Assembly (NCBI GenBank): GCA_024762895.1
Contig: JANTGN010000068.1
Location: 1-12,334, forward strand
From: Thiotrichales bacterium
Lineage (GTDB): Bacteria; Pseudomonadota; Gammaproteobacteria; J044
Reading direction: 5' to 3'
Length of the DNA stretch: 12,334 nt
Part shown: piece by piece, positions 6,443-12,334 of the stretch
How the letters are laid out: each line of letters opens with the position of its first letter
Position numbering within the stretch: position 1 is the first letter of the stretch
Translations under genes and position numbers: made by a program
The notes under the pieces: model-generated
The model's input: only the letters and a program-made list of their open reading frames with translations
Databases searched by the model: none
Told to the model about the DNA's origin: nothing

Positions 6443-8295
6443 CAGGGGGTACCTGCCTTGTTCATGGTGTCCAGGATCCTGGCCAACGCGAAGCGTGAGC
6501 GTATCTGGTAGCTATTGAGTCGGCGTCGGTACTGGGTGATGGCATCCAGGGCGAGCTTCTGCAGGTATTGTTCCTGCTGGTAACGGTGGACGGAGATGGC
6601 CTTTCTGAGTTTATTGATGCGTGCCTGTTGACCCATGATGCGGACCTGAAAGCCTTCAAAGGTCTCGGGTGCTTTTTGCCATGCTGTCTTAAGAGAGGCA
6701 TCTGCGGCACGCGCATCTTCCAGGGCGAGGTCTAGCTCTTTAAGTCCTTTCTTCAGTGTCCATAATCGGGGCACGATATCACTGCTGATCTGCCAGTAGA
6801 GAATACCCTTATAGAGTTCGTATTTTTCTTCCTGCATCTTCAGGCTGCGTTTTCCTGAAAGATTGCCCAGTCGGTCTTCAATATCACCGAATATCTCCAG
6901 CATATCTCGTTCTTCATTCGTGGCCAGGGCGAAGATGTCATTAGATTCCTCAATGCGGCGGACCTCTTTCGCAATGGCATCGCGTTGCTTCTGAAATTCT
7001 TCTATGGCCTTGAGCTGAGCATTTTTATCGACCTCGGGCAGTTTCTGCACATAAAGGGAGCGTCGTTCCTGTAGCATCAACTCAAAGGTGGGCAGGCTTT
7101 CCTGCCAGCGATCGAGGACATAGTCGAGATAGATCAGGTCCTGGTAGTTCTTAACGGCCTCCTGGAAAGCATGAGAGGCCATCATGTCCTTGAGATAGGG
7201 CGCTGATATAGAATCGGGCAGGCTCGCTCGGAAGAGGGAGACGGCGGTCTCATCACCCATATTGCCGGGTTTAAGGGCCTTCAGTAGTTCGCCTTTTTTA
7301 ACCGCCTGTGTAATGGTATCCAGCTCCCTGAGCTTCTCATCGTAGGCCCTGGTGGCCTCTTCATAATAGGCCAGGGCCAGTTTGGGGCGTTCGGTCTTTT
7401 CAAAGGTGTAGGGGATGGCCAACAGGGACTCTTGCACGGCCGGGTCCAGAGGACTGCGTTCCTTGAGTTCAAGCCAGGGCGTGAGGGCCCGGTCATATTG
7501 TTCCTGCTTGCTCAGCGCCCAGCCGATACCCAGCAGGGCCTTATTCGACTGCGGGCCATTCAGACGAACGCGCTGGAATAGCTTGATGGCATCAGCAGGC
7601 TGGTTCATCCTCATCAGGGCGTAGGCGGCTGCAAGGTTGGCCTTGTCTCTCAGGGCAGCCAGTTCCTTGGTTCGAGGTTTAAGGTCTCCAACCTTGCGTA
7701 GTTGAGCCAGGCCTTCCTGCATCCGGTTCTGACGGATCAGTGCCACACCCAGATTAAAACGGGCGTAGGCCTTCCATGTCGAATCTCCAGAAAAGGCCTT
7801 TAAGGTGTCTATGGCCTTATCATATTGAGCTTCCTTGAGGTAGATGTTGGCCAGGAGATTAAGTCTTTCTGCCTCACGGTAGCTGGGCAGACTGTCCTGG
7901 ATACGAACCAGGTCCTGTTCTGCCGCGGTGAGCAAACCGCGTTGATAACGTAACTTGCCCAGGTTGAACCACGCTCGGTCGCGCACCTCAGGCGCCGTAT
8001 TTTCATCGAGCAGAGGTTCGAAGATTTCTTTCGCCTCATCATGCAGCCCATAGGAAAGCGCCAGGCTGCCCTGCAAGAGATCGGGGTAGACACCCTGGTC
8101 TTCGATGGGCTTGCGTTCCTTGGCAATCATCAGGTCGGTGAGTGCAGAAAAATACTTGTCCTGATAAAAATGATACAAGGCTACGCCATAGCTAAGGTCA
8201 TTGACCTCATGCTCGTATTTTGAGCCAGCCGCAACAGGGGTGCTGAGTGATAGCATCACCAGCAGGCTGGTAAGGGTTGTTATTCTAATAGGCAT
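6442..8295 (-). CDS. Exported helical-repeat (TPR-like) protein with helical C-terminal half
   Basis: The frame is open from a TTG at 8307, but I choose the ATG at 8295. It gives 617 residues and a compact signal peptide (Arg4, hydrophobic core, cleavage after PVAA near residue 23). Neither start has a good Shine-Dalgarno, so this choice is moderate. The N-terminal half (to about 325) contains degenerate TPR units, e.g. RAWFNLGKLRYQRGLLTAAE, YARFNLGVALIRQNRMQEGL and LLGIGWALSKQEQYDRAL. The C-terminal half (about 410-600) is rich in charged helices with coiled-coil character, including KNAQLKAIEEFQKQRDAIAK. There is no lipobox, so a soluble periplasmic scaffold is likely. It sits 42 nt after the 182-residue gene and its stop overlaps the next ATG (TGATG), tying it to the TPR lipoprotein. 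It may correspond to one of the TPR scaffolds of Glt-type machines, but I cannot assign which. Confidence 0.85.
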   Translation of the reverse strand: MPIRITTLTSLLVMLSLSTPVAAGSKYEHEVNDLSYGVALYHFYQDKYFSALTDLMIAKERKPIEDQGVYPDLLQGSLALSYGLHDEAKEIFEPLLDENTAPEVRDRAWFNLGKLRYQRGLLTAAEQDLVRIQDSLPSYREAERLNLLANIYLKEAQYDKAIDTLKAFSGDSTWKAYARFNLGVALIRQNRMQEGLAQLRKVGDLKPRTKELAALRDKANLAAAYALMRMNQPADAIKLFQRVRLNGPQSNKALLGIGWALSKQEQYDRALTPWLELKERSPLDPAVQESLLAIPYTFEKTERPKLALAYYEEATRAYDEKLRELDTITQAVKKGELLKALKPGNMGDETAVSLFRASLPDSISAPYLKDMMASHAFQEAVKNYQDLIYLDYVLDRWQESLPTFELMLQERRSLYVQKLPEVDKNAQLKAIEEFQKQRDAIAKEVRRIEESNDIFALATNEERDMLEIFGDIEDRLGNLSGKRSLKMQEEKYELYKGILYWQISSDIVPRLWTLKKGLKELDLALEDARAADASLKTAWQKAPETFEGFQVRIMGQQARINKLRKAISVHRYQQEQYLQKLALDAITQYRRRLNSYQIRSRFALARILDTMNKAGTP

Positions 8296-8337
8296 GAAGA
8301 GCTTCAAACAGCATATAAAGGATATTGAATCAACGTA

Positions 8338-8886
8338 TTACTCCCAGACTTTAACCATAAAGTCCGGTTGCTCTTTTACCTTGTCGTCTATGATCTTTAA
8401 CTCGACGAACTCAGGGTCTGCGCTCTTTTCAAACTCCAGTGTCGTGCCACGTTTGTAGTCACGTTGATTTGGGCCCTTGCCGGTGAAGAAGGCAACGAGT
8501 TCATGCTTGCCTGAGCCCAGGTTGCCGATATAGAGTCGCTGAACACCACCACGGTGTAGTGCCTGGACCTCGCGTTCGGTATAGAGATGATTGGCGACGA
8601 CCTTGCCATCGATCTGTAATTGTACGGAATCGAGTGCAAACAGGTTACCCGAGTCGATGGAGACAAAGACACTAAACTGTGTATTGGCTGGAAAGAGCAG
8701 GTCTTCCTCGAGCAGGAACAGGTCACGATTGAGCTTGAGGACCTCTTTTTTTAAATCCTGGATCTTATTATCCAGACTCTGCTGACTGTCTGTTGGGCCA
8801 CCATCTTCTGCTGCAGACACCACCATCGGTGAGCCAAGCAACAACAAAACCGCGACCAAGCAAAAAATTCTATTCAGTACGTTCAC
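8338..8886 (-). CDS. Exported coiled-coil plus beta-domain protein of unknown function
   Basis: The 182-residue precursor starts with GTG, preceded by GAGGA at good spacing. A Sec signal peptide (about 1-25) is followed by a short coiled coil at about 36-62 (NKIQDLKKEVLKLNRDLFLL). A domain of about 110 residues with alternating hydrophobic residues then looks beta-rich and possibly Ig-like: FSVFVSIDSG, VQLQIDGKVVANHLY, GVQRLYIGNLGSGKHELVAFF and GTTLEFEKS. I recall close relatives beside similar motor clusters that databases label AraC-family regulators. There is no helix-turn-helix here and the signal peptide contradicts that label. It is the first gene of the motor cluster, so it may be a periplasmic structural or cell-wall-facing subunit. 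The coiled coil could oligomerise it. Function is unknown. Confidence 0.85.
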   Translation of the reverse strand: MNVLNRIFCLVAVLLLLGSPMVVSAAEDGGPTDSQQSLDNKIQDLKKEVLKLNRDLFLLEEDLLFPANTQFSVFVSIDSGNLFALDSVQLQIDGKVVANHLYTEREVQALHRGGVQRLYIGNLGSGKHELVAFFTGKGPNQRDYKRGTTLEFEKSADPEFVELKIIDDKVKEQPDFMVKVWE

Positions 8887-8891
8887 GATGA

Positions 8892-8896
8892 TCCTC
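8892..8896 (-). promoter_or_regulatory. Ribosome binding site supporting a GTG start at 8886
   Basis: GAGGA on the minus strand ends 5 nt before the GTG. The GTG also gives a complete signal peptide. This decides the start of the first gene of the motor cluster. Confidence 0.65.
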
Positions 8897-9062
8897 GAAT
8901 ATTTATCTCCAGCACCCTGCTTATGAGATCTAATAGTTATTTATTGTGTGTACATCATCCCCGATTTTCACTCTACAAAAAAGCCTCGGGTTCAGCTGTT
9001 AGATGAATCACAGTTCAATCTTATATCGGCAGGGAGTGCCCGTTTATTGATTGTCCTTTGGT
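8897..9062 (-). other. Intergenic region ahead of the motor cluster, likely to hold its promoter
   Basis: This AT-rich spacer separates the ApbE gene from the first motor-cluster gene. Reading the minus strand I see a run of six T (about 8980) after CCCGAGGC, but no matching stem, so it is not a convincing terminator for apbE. Several AT-rich hexamers such as TATTAG lie nearer the GTG, but none pairs with a good -35 at proper spacing. A promoter is expected here from gene organisation, but I cannot place it. Confidence 0.3.
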
Positions 9063-10061
9063 TCATCTGCCCGCTTCACTCGGGGCCTGAAAACCCGATG
9101 AATAATGCATCTGTCCCTTATCATCAATAATAATCGTATCAAAGGCCGGGAGTTTTTCTATCAGGGCCAGGCCTTTGTCCGTTCCCAGTATAAATACCGT
9201 CGTGGAAAGGGCGTCGGTCATAATGGCCTCGGGGCCAATCACGCTGGCGCTAATAACGCCAGAGGCCGATTTCCCGGTGCTGGGACTAATAATATGGTGA
9301 TGGCGCTCACCCTCGTCATCGAAATAACGCTCATAGTCACCCGAGGTGGATATAGCGATATCACTGAGTGGCAGGGCAACGGCGACCCCGGGTTTCTTAC
9401 GGGGATGCTGGATACCCATCATCCAGGGACGCCCCCGCTTATCGCCGATGATGCGACTGTCTCCTCCTGCGCTGACCAGGCCATTTTTAACACCACATTG
9501 CTGAAGTATGCGTATTCCGTTGTCTACGGCATAGCCCTTGGCAATGCCGCCCAGGTCAATACGTACTCCGGGGCTGTTAAATTCAACACTCAGATCGTTG
9601 GGGTTGAGTACGATATGGTGATAATCGATGGCACCCAGGTGTTTCTTGATCTCCTCATCAGAGGGCCTGATATGCTGGCGATAGTCATAAAGATACCCGA
9701 CACTGGCGAAGGTGATATCAAAGGCGCCACCGGATAGCTCGGAAATCTTAATTGATTGCTCAATCAGGCGATAGAGCTCGGGGCTGACTTTAACCGGTTG
9801 CTTAGAGGCTTCACGGTTAATTTTCGCAAGCAGGCTGTCTTCCTTGTAGGGACTCATCAGGGCATCGATACGATGCATCTCTGTAAAGACCGCTTCCTCG
9901 CACTGCTTTGCCGTGGCGGGATCGTCATGCCAGAGCTCCACGGAGATTCGGGTACCCATTATGGCCTGATTCTCCTGATACCATTCAGCCTGTGCCGTAT
10001 TCAACAGGAACAGGGATATCAGGGTAGCAACCTTAAAAAGGCGTTTAGTGCTTAGCGGCAT
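9063..10061 (-). CDS. apbE: ApbE-family FAD:protein FMN transferase, exported
   Basis: The enzyme moves FMN from FAD onto Thr/Ser residues of extracytoplasmic flavoproteins, such as subunits of Nqr and Rnf. The 332-residue precursor has a signal peptide with probable cleavage after AQA at residue 25 and no lipobox, so it should be soluble in the periplasm. Family motifs appear in order: MGTR (35-38), SPYKEDSLLAKIN (70-82), SGGAFDIT (110-117), DLGGIAKGYAVD (169-180), SAGGDSRIIG (197-206), STSGDYERYF (238-247), HHIISPSTGK (255-264) and MTDALSTTVF (281-290, with the Mg-binding Asp283). All catalytic landmarks are present and the length is normal. No recognisable flavin-acceptor protein is encoded in the window, so its target lies elsewhere. 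It appears to be a single gene after a terminator. No Shine-Dalgarno is visible before the ATG, which is unusual. Confidence 0.96.
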   Translation of the reverse strand: MPLSTKRLFKVATLISLFLLNTAQAEWYQENQAIMGTRISVELWHDDPATAKQCEEAVFTEMHRIDALMSPYKEDSLLAKINREASKQPVKVSPELYRLIEQSIKISELSGGAFDITFASVGYLYDYRQHIRPSDEEIKKHLGAIDYHHIVLNPNDLSVEFNSPGVRIDLGGIAKGYAVDNGIRILQQCGVKNGLVSAGGDSRIIGDKRGRPWMMGIQHPRKKPGVAVALPLSDIAISTSGDYERYFDDEGERHHHIISPSTGKSASGVISASVIGPEAIMTDALSTTVFILGTDKGLALIEKLPAFDTIIIDDKGQMHYSSGFQAPSEAGR

Positions 10062-10103
10062 GTGGGTGGCAATTTTGACGAAAAGAAAAAGTTAGCATAT
10101 TCG

Positions 10104-10136
10104 AACAAGAAACGGGGCGTATTGATATACGCCCCG
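10104..10136 (-). terminator. Intrinsic terminator after the Tat-exported protein gene
   Basis: CGGGGCGTAT (10113-10122) pairs perfectly with ATACGCCCCG (10127-10136) around a 4-nt loop, a 10-bp GC-rich stem. Read on the minus strand it is followed by TTTCTTGTT, an interrupted T-tract. It lies 29 nt after the stop at 10166 and before apbE, so it separates the two transcription units. The imperfect T-tract is the main weakness. Confidence 0.7.
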
Positions 10137-10165
10137 GTCAGTCTCTTCAAACTGCAGTACAGTGG

Positions 10166-11839
10166 CTAGGCAATCGCGTTAAACTTGATCAACTGATTGA
10201 TATCGCCAAGACCACTACTGGGGAACAGGCCATCAAACTGTGCCTGGTCACCATTCAGGGCCATGTAGTTCAGCACGACGGTGTTGACCAGCAGATTCAC
10301 ATTATTAGCGCCACGATGCGAGGTGGTGGCCACCGAGGCATCAGGGGTGTACCAGCCGATCTGGCGATCATTGGTATCAGCCGGATTGAATGCACTAAGT
10401 CCATTATTGGGATCATAGACCAGGAAGAAGGAACTGGCAGTGGATGAGTTATCACCCGTCCATTGTCCCTTGCCGCGACCGCCCAGCTCGTTGTTACCCA
10501 TAGGGGCACTGTTATCCAGGTTGCCGTTACTGGCCAGTGAGCCATCACTGAAGACGTAGACCATCAGGGGCTTGCCCATACGTGCGGCATAGGCCAGGGC
10601 AGCGCCAATACAGCGTCCGGCGCGCAGATCGCGGTTTTCACCGACGAAGCGATCGCCGGTATGGTAATCATAACCACCCATGGTGACACAGCCGGCACCG
10701 GCATGGCCGTCAACGACCATCTTCATGACAGAGGCGGTCTTGCGGAACTCGCCATCACCATCGAACTCGGCCTCGGTGAAGATACCATTGGTATCGGAGA
10801 CGATAACAGGGGTGGTCGCGCCTCGGTCATCCGGGCTGACTTCTACACCGGCAAAGCGCTCGGCGATGTCGGCGGCCTTAATATAACCACAACGGACCAG
10901 ATCTTTGACGACCTCATCGGGGGTTACAGTAAAACCAGCTGCTGCATTGCCAACGCTCATCTTCTTGTGACTGATGCGAGCCATGGACTCCATGACCGCG
11001 GTCACATCGACAGGGTCTCGAAGTATGCCGGTCAGGTTGCCCACATCGACCATACCGGTCACGTCACTGGGGCGGTCTACCTTGGTCGGACGTATCTCAT
11101 TATTGATATACATGGCCGGTGCCATCGAGTTGCCGCCGGAGACGGAACTGCGTGAGCCGATCAGATCGACTACGCCGCCAGCCGCGCCAGCCCTGGCAAT
11201 GGCATACATTGGGTTATGTGGGTTGTTGCCGGTATCGTTATCGGAGCGGGCCGCGATGATACAACCATCAATGCCGCCACCCTCTTCGGCCAGGGGCGTG
11301 GCAAATTTTTCCAGGATGCCAAACAGCATGGGGCTGTCGGAATGAAAGCGCAGGCCCAGTTCGCTGTTGGTAAAGTCACCGTCACTGGCATTCAGCATGC
11401 CAGCTGCCACACCGGTATCGCTAAGACCCGGGATAATGTCGCCGGGAAGGCCCAGTTTGCTATAACCGCCGGTGCTCAGGAAATCCATCTGTCCGCCCGG
11501 CCCGCCCATTAATACATTGGAGCCGGAAAAATTAGCGCCACCGGCGAGGTCAAAACACATAAAAGGGATCTTTACATCACCAGTCAGTCCACCAACGGTA
11601 CAGGTATAGCCACTGTTACCCGCCATGCTATCGGCCAGGGCCTGCAGGTCTGGTGCGACTTCTGCAAAGGCGGCCCTGGGGTTGGCAAAGAGGCTGAATA
11701 CGCCGCCGCCGATGACAGTGCCGGTTCCCGTCAGGAAACCCTGACGTAGGAAGTCTCTGCGGGTCCTTGGTCGGGCGTGATCCGCATGACGCAACGGGTC
11801 GTCAACATGAATCGTTTCGTTTTTGCGTCTTTTAGCCAT
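10166..11839 (-). CDS. Tat-exported protein, DUF1501-like
   Basis: The 557-residue precursor carries a twin-arginine signal: TRRDFLR (Arg27, Arg28), a weakly hydrophobic Gly/Thr/Val-rich region, and likely cleavage after AFA near residue 59. The N-region is long (26 residues). Tat export implies folding, perhaps with a cofactor, in the cytoplasm. Two points recall the DUF1501 family: an early strand, IPFMCFDLAGGANFSGSN (91-108), like the family's L-GG-DG opening, and GGYDYH at 388-393, like its GGWDTH motif, followed by a strand MVYVFSDGS (425-433). The match is weak and could be a related uncharacterised family in the alkaline-phosphatase/sulfatase-like group. Otherwise the protein is Gly/Asn/Ser-rich. 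The 36-nt gap to the upstream gene and a GAGGA ribosome site suggest a two-gene operon. No catalytic function is claimed. Confidence 0.85.
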   Translation of the reverse strand: MAKRRKNETIHVDDPLRHADHARPRTRRDFLRQGFLTGTGTVIGGGVFSLFANPRAAFAEVAPDLQALADSMAGNSGYTCTVGGLTGDVKIPFMCFDLAGGANFSGSNVLMGGPGGQMDFLSTGGYSKLGLPGDIIPGLSDTGVAAGMLNASDGDFTNSELGLRFHSDSPMLFGILEKFATPLAEEGGGIDGCIIAARSDNDTGNNPHNPMYAIARAGAAGGVVDLIGSRSSVSGGNSMAPAMYINNEIRPTKVDRPSDVTGMVDVGNLTGILRDPVDVTAVMESMARISHKKMSVGNAAAGFTVTPDEVVKDLVRCGYIKAADIAERFAGVEVSPDDRGATTPVIVSDTNGIFTEAEFDGDGEFRKTASVMKMVVDGHAGAGCVTMGGYDYHTGDRFVGENRDLRAGRCIGAALAYAARMGKPLMVYVFSDGSLASNGNLDNSAPMGNNELGGRGKGQWTGDNSSTASSFFLVYDPNNGLSAFNPADTNDRQIGWYTPDASVATTSHRGANNVNLLVNTVVLNYMALNGDQAQFDGLFPSSGLGDINQLIKFNAIA

Positions 11840-11845
11840 GATATG

Positions 11846-11850
11846 TCCTC
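11846..11850 (-). promoter_or_regulatory. Ribosome binding site of the Tat-exported protein gene
   Basis: GAGGA on the minus strand lies 6 nt before the ATG at 11839. It supports that start, which gives the full Tat signal. Later Met codons would lose the twin arginine. Confidence 0.6.
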
Positions 11851-11875
11851 ATAATCTTTTCCAGGCTGTTATTTC

Positions 11876-12334
11876 TTATTGAACCAGCATGACTGCAGCA
11901 CCGACAGCGGCTGCGCAGGTGGCTTTTACAATTTCCATCGTTCTGGTGCTCGTGTTACAGGCAGAACCGATATAAGGCTTGTCAGGGTCATTCCTGTTGC
12001 ACTGGTTCAGCATGTGCGAGATCAGGCTGTCATAGGAATCACCAGTCAAACCGGCATCCAGGTCCTGCTGGCCTGTGGCGCCCAGCATGTCGCTCATAAC
12101 CTGTTCATCCGGCTGGCTGGTCAGGTCACGGCTACCACCGATATCGGCGTTCATTGCTGCCACCAGCAGCGGATCGATAATGGCCTGGCGACCCGTGGTG
12201 TTAAAGGCGTTGTTAGCGATCTCGTTGAAGTTGAAGCCACTGAAATAGCTCTCACGCGTTACGCTGCCACGGTTTTCAAGCAGTTCATTACAGTAGGTCA
12301 GTGCCAGCTGGGCCACCGCCATCTGATGAGAGCC
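11876..12334 (-). CDS. C-terminal part of an unrecognised protein (5' end beyond window)
   Basis: The reading frame is open to the window edge; 152 residues are visible. A Met four codons from the edge could be misread as a start, but there is no Shine-Dalgarno visible and the frame continues upstream (GSHQMAVAQLALTYC), so I treat this as the end of a larger gene. The visible part is mostly helical and acidic, with four cysteines: one in ALTYCNELL near the edge and three in the last 45 residues (LNQCNRND, GSACNTST, KATCAAAV). The end is hydrophobic (AAAVGAAVMLVQ) but short for a membrane anchor. Paired cysteines suggest an exported protein with disulfides or a bound group. It probably shares an operon with the Tat-exported protein 36 nt downstream and may be its partner. 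No function can be assigned. Confidence 0.75.
   Translation of the reverse strand, partial: GSHQMAVAQLALTYCNELLENRGSVTRESYFSGFNFNEIANNAFNTTGRQAIIDPLLVAAMNADIGGSRDLTSQPDEQVMSDMLGATGQQDLDAGLTGDSYDSLISHMLNQCNRNDPDKPYIGSACNTSTRTMEIVKATCAAAVGAAVMLVQ

Noticed and set aside
8305..8307. TTG at 8307 as start of the exported helical-repeat protein
   Set aside because: It adds only four residues and has no ribosome site; the ATG at 8295 keeps the complete signal peptide. It is not excluded.
8960..9060. T6 run after CCCGAGGC as a terminator of apbE
   Set aside because: No complementary stem of useful length precedes the T run; only 3-4 bp can pair.
12320..12322. ATG at 12322 as the start of the leftmost-edge gene
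   Set aside because: The frame stays open upstream to the window end and no ribosome site is visible, so an internal Met is more likely.
1..12334. CRISPR arrays, tRNA/rRNA genes, insertion sequences or phage genes
   Set aside because: No regularly spaced repeats, no RNA gene signatures, no transposase or integrase motifs and no long direct repeats were seen.

Overview
All genes in this window lie on the minus strand, so biological order runs from high to low coordinates. Three blocks can be made out. The organism is most likely a gammaproteobacterium, probably free-living. That rests on a diderm envelope (two lipoproteins, Sec and Tat signal peptides, a TonB/Tol-type motor), intermediate base composition, and a gene order I associate with gammaproteobacterial envelope clusters. 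There is no rRNA or other strong taxonomic marker here.

Block A (12334 to about 10104) holds the 3' end of an unrecognised gene followed by a Tat-exported protein of 557 residues that weakly resembles the DUF1501 family. The block ends at a good hairpin that I read as a terminator. Block B is a single gene for an exported ApbE-type FAD:protein FMN transferase (10061 to 9063).

Block C (8886 to the left edge) is the main content: nine consecutive genes that look like one trans-envelope machine. In order they encode an exported coiled-coil/beta protein (182 aa), an exported helical-repeat protein (617 aa), a TPR lipoprotein (936 aa), a small TPR lipoprotein (216 aa), a tiny exported protein (96 aa), an ExbB/TolQ-type channel subunit, two different ExbD/TolR-type subunits, and a TonB-like protein with an AgmX/PglI-type C-terminal domain that runs off the window. 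Four of the seven gene junctions overlap (1, 20, 4 and 4 nt), and the ExbB and first ExbD genes are 1 nt apart. A 228-nt gap before exbB carries a 16-nt perfect palindrome next to a TATAAA box.

Inferred working model: the ExbB/ExbD/ExbD motor uses the proton gradient, the TonB-like rod carries force through the periplasm, and the TPR proteins form periplasmic and outer-membrane scaffolding. The parts list matches the core of the Myxococcus Agl-Glt gliding and Nfs spore-coat machines (a TolQ-like AglR, two TolR-like proteins AglQ and AglS, AgmX-like GltG/GltJ, TPR proteins GltD/GltE). That core is known to occur outside gliding bacteria with no settled function. The most striking detail is that one of the two ExbD proteins has Asn where the essential proton-carrying Asp should be, which suggests an asymmetric motor.
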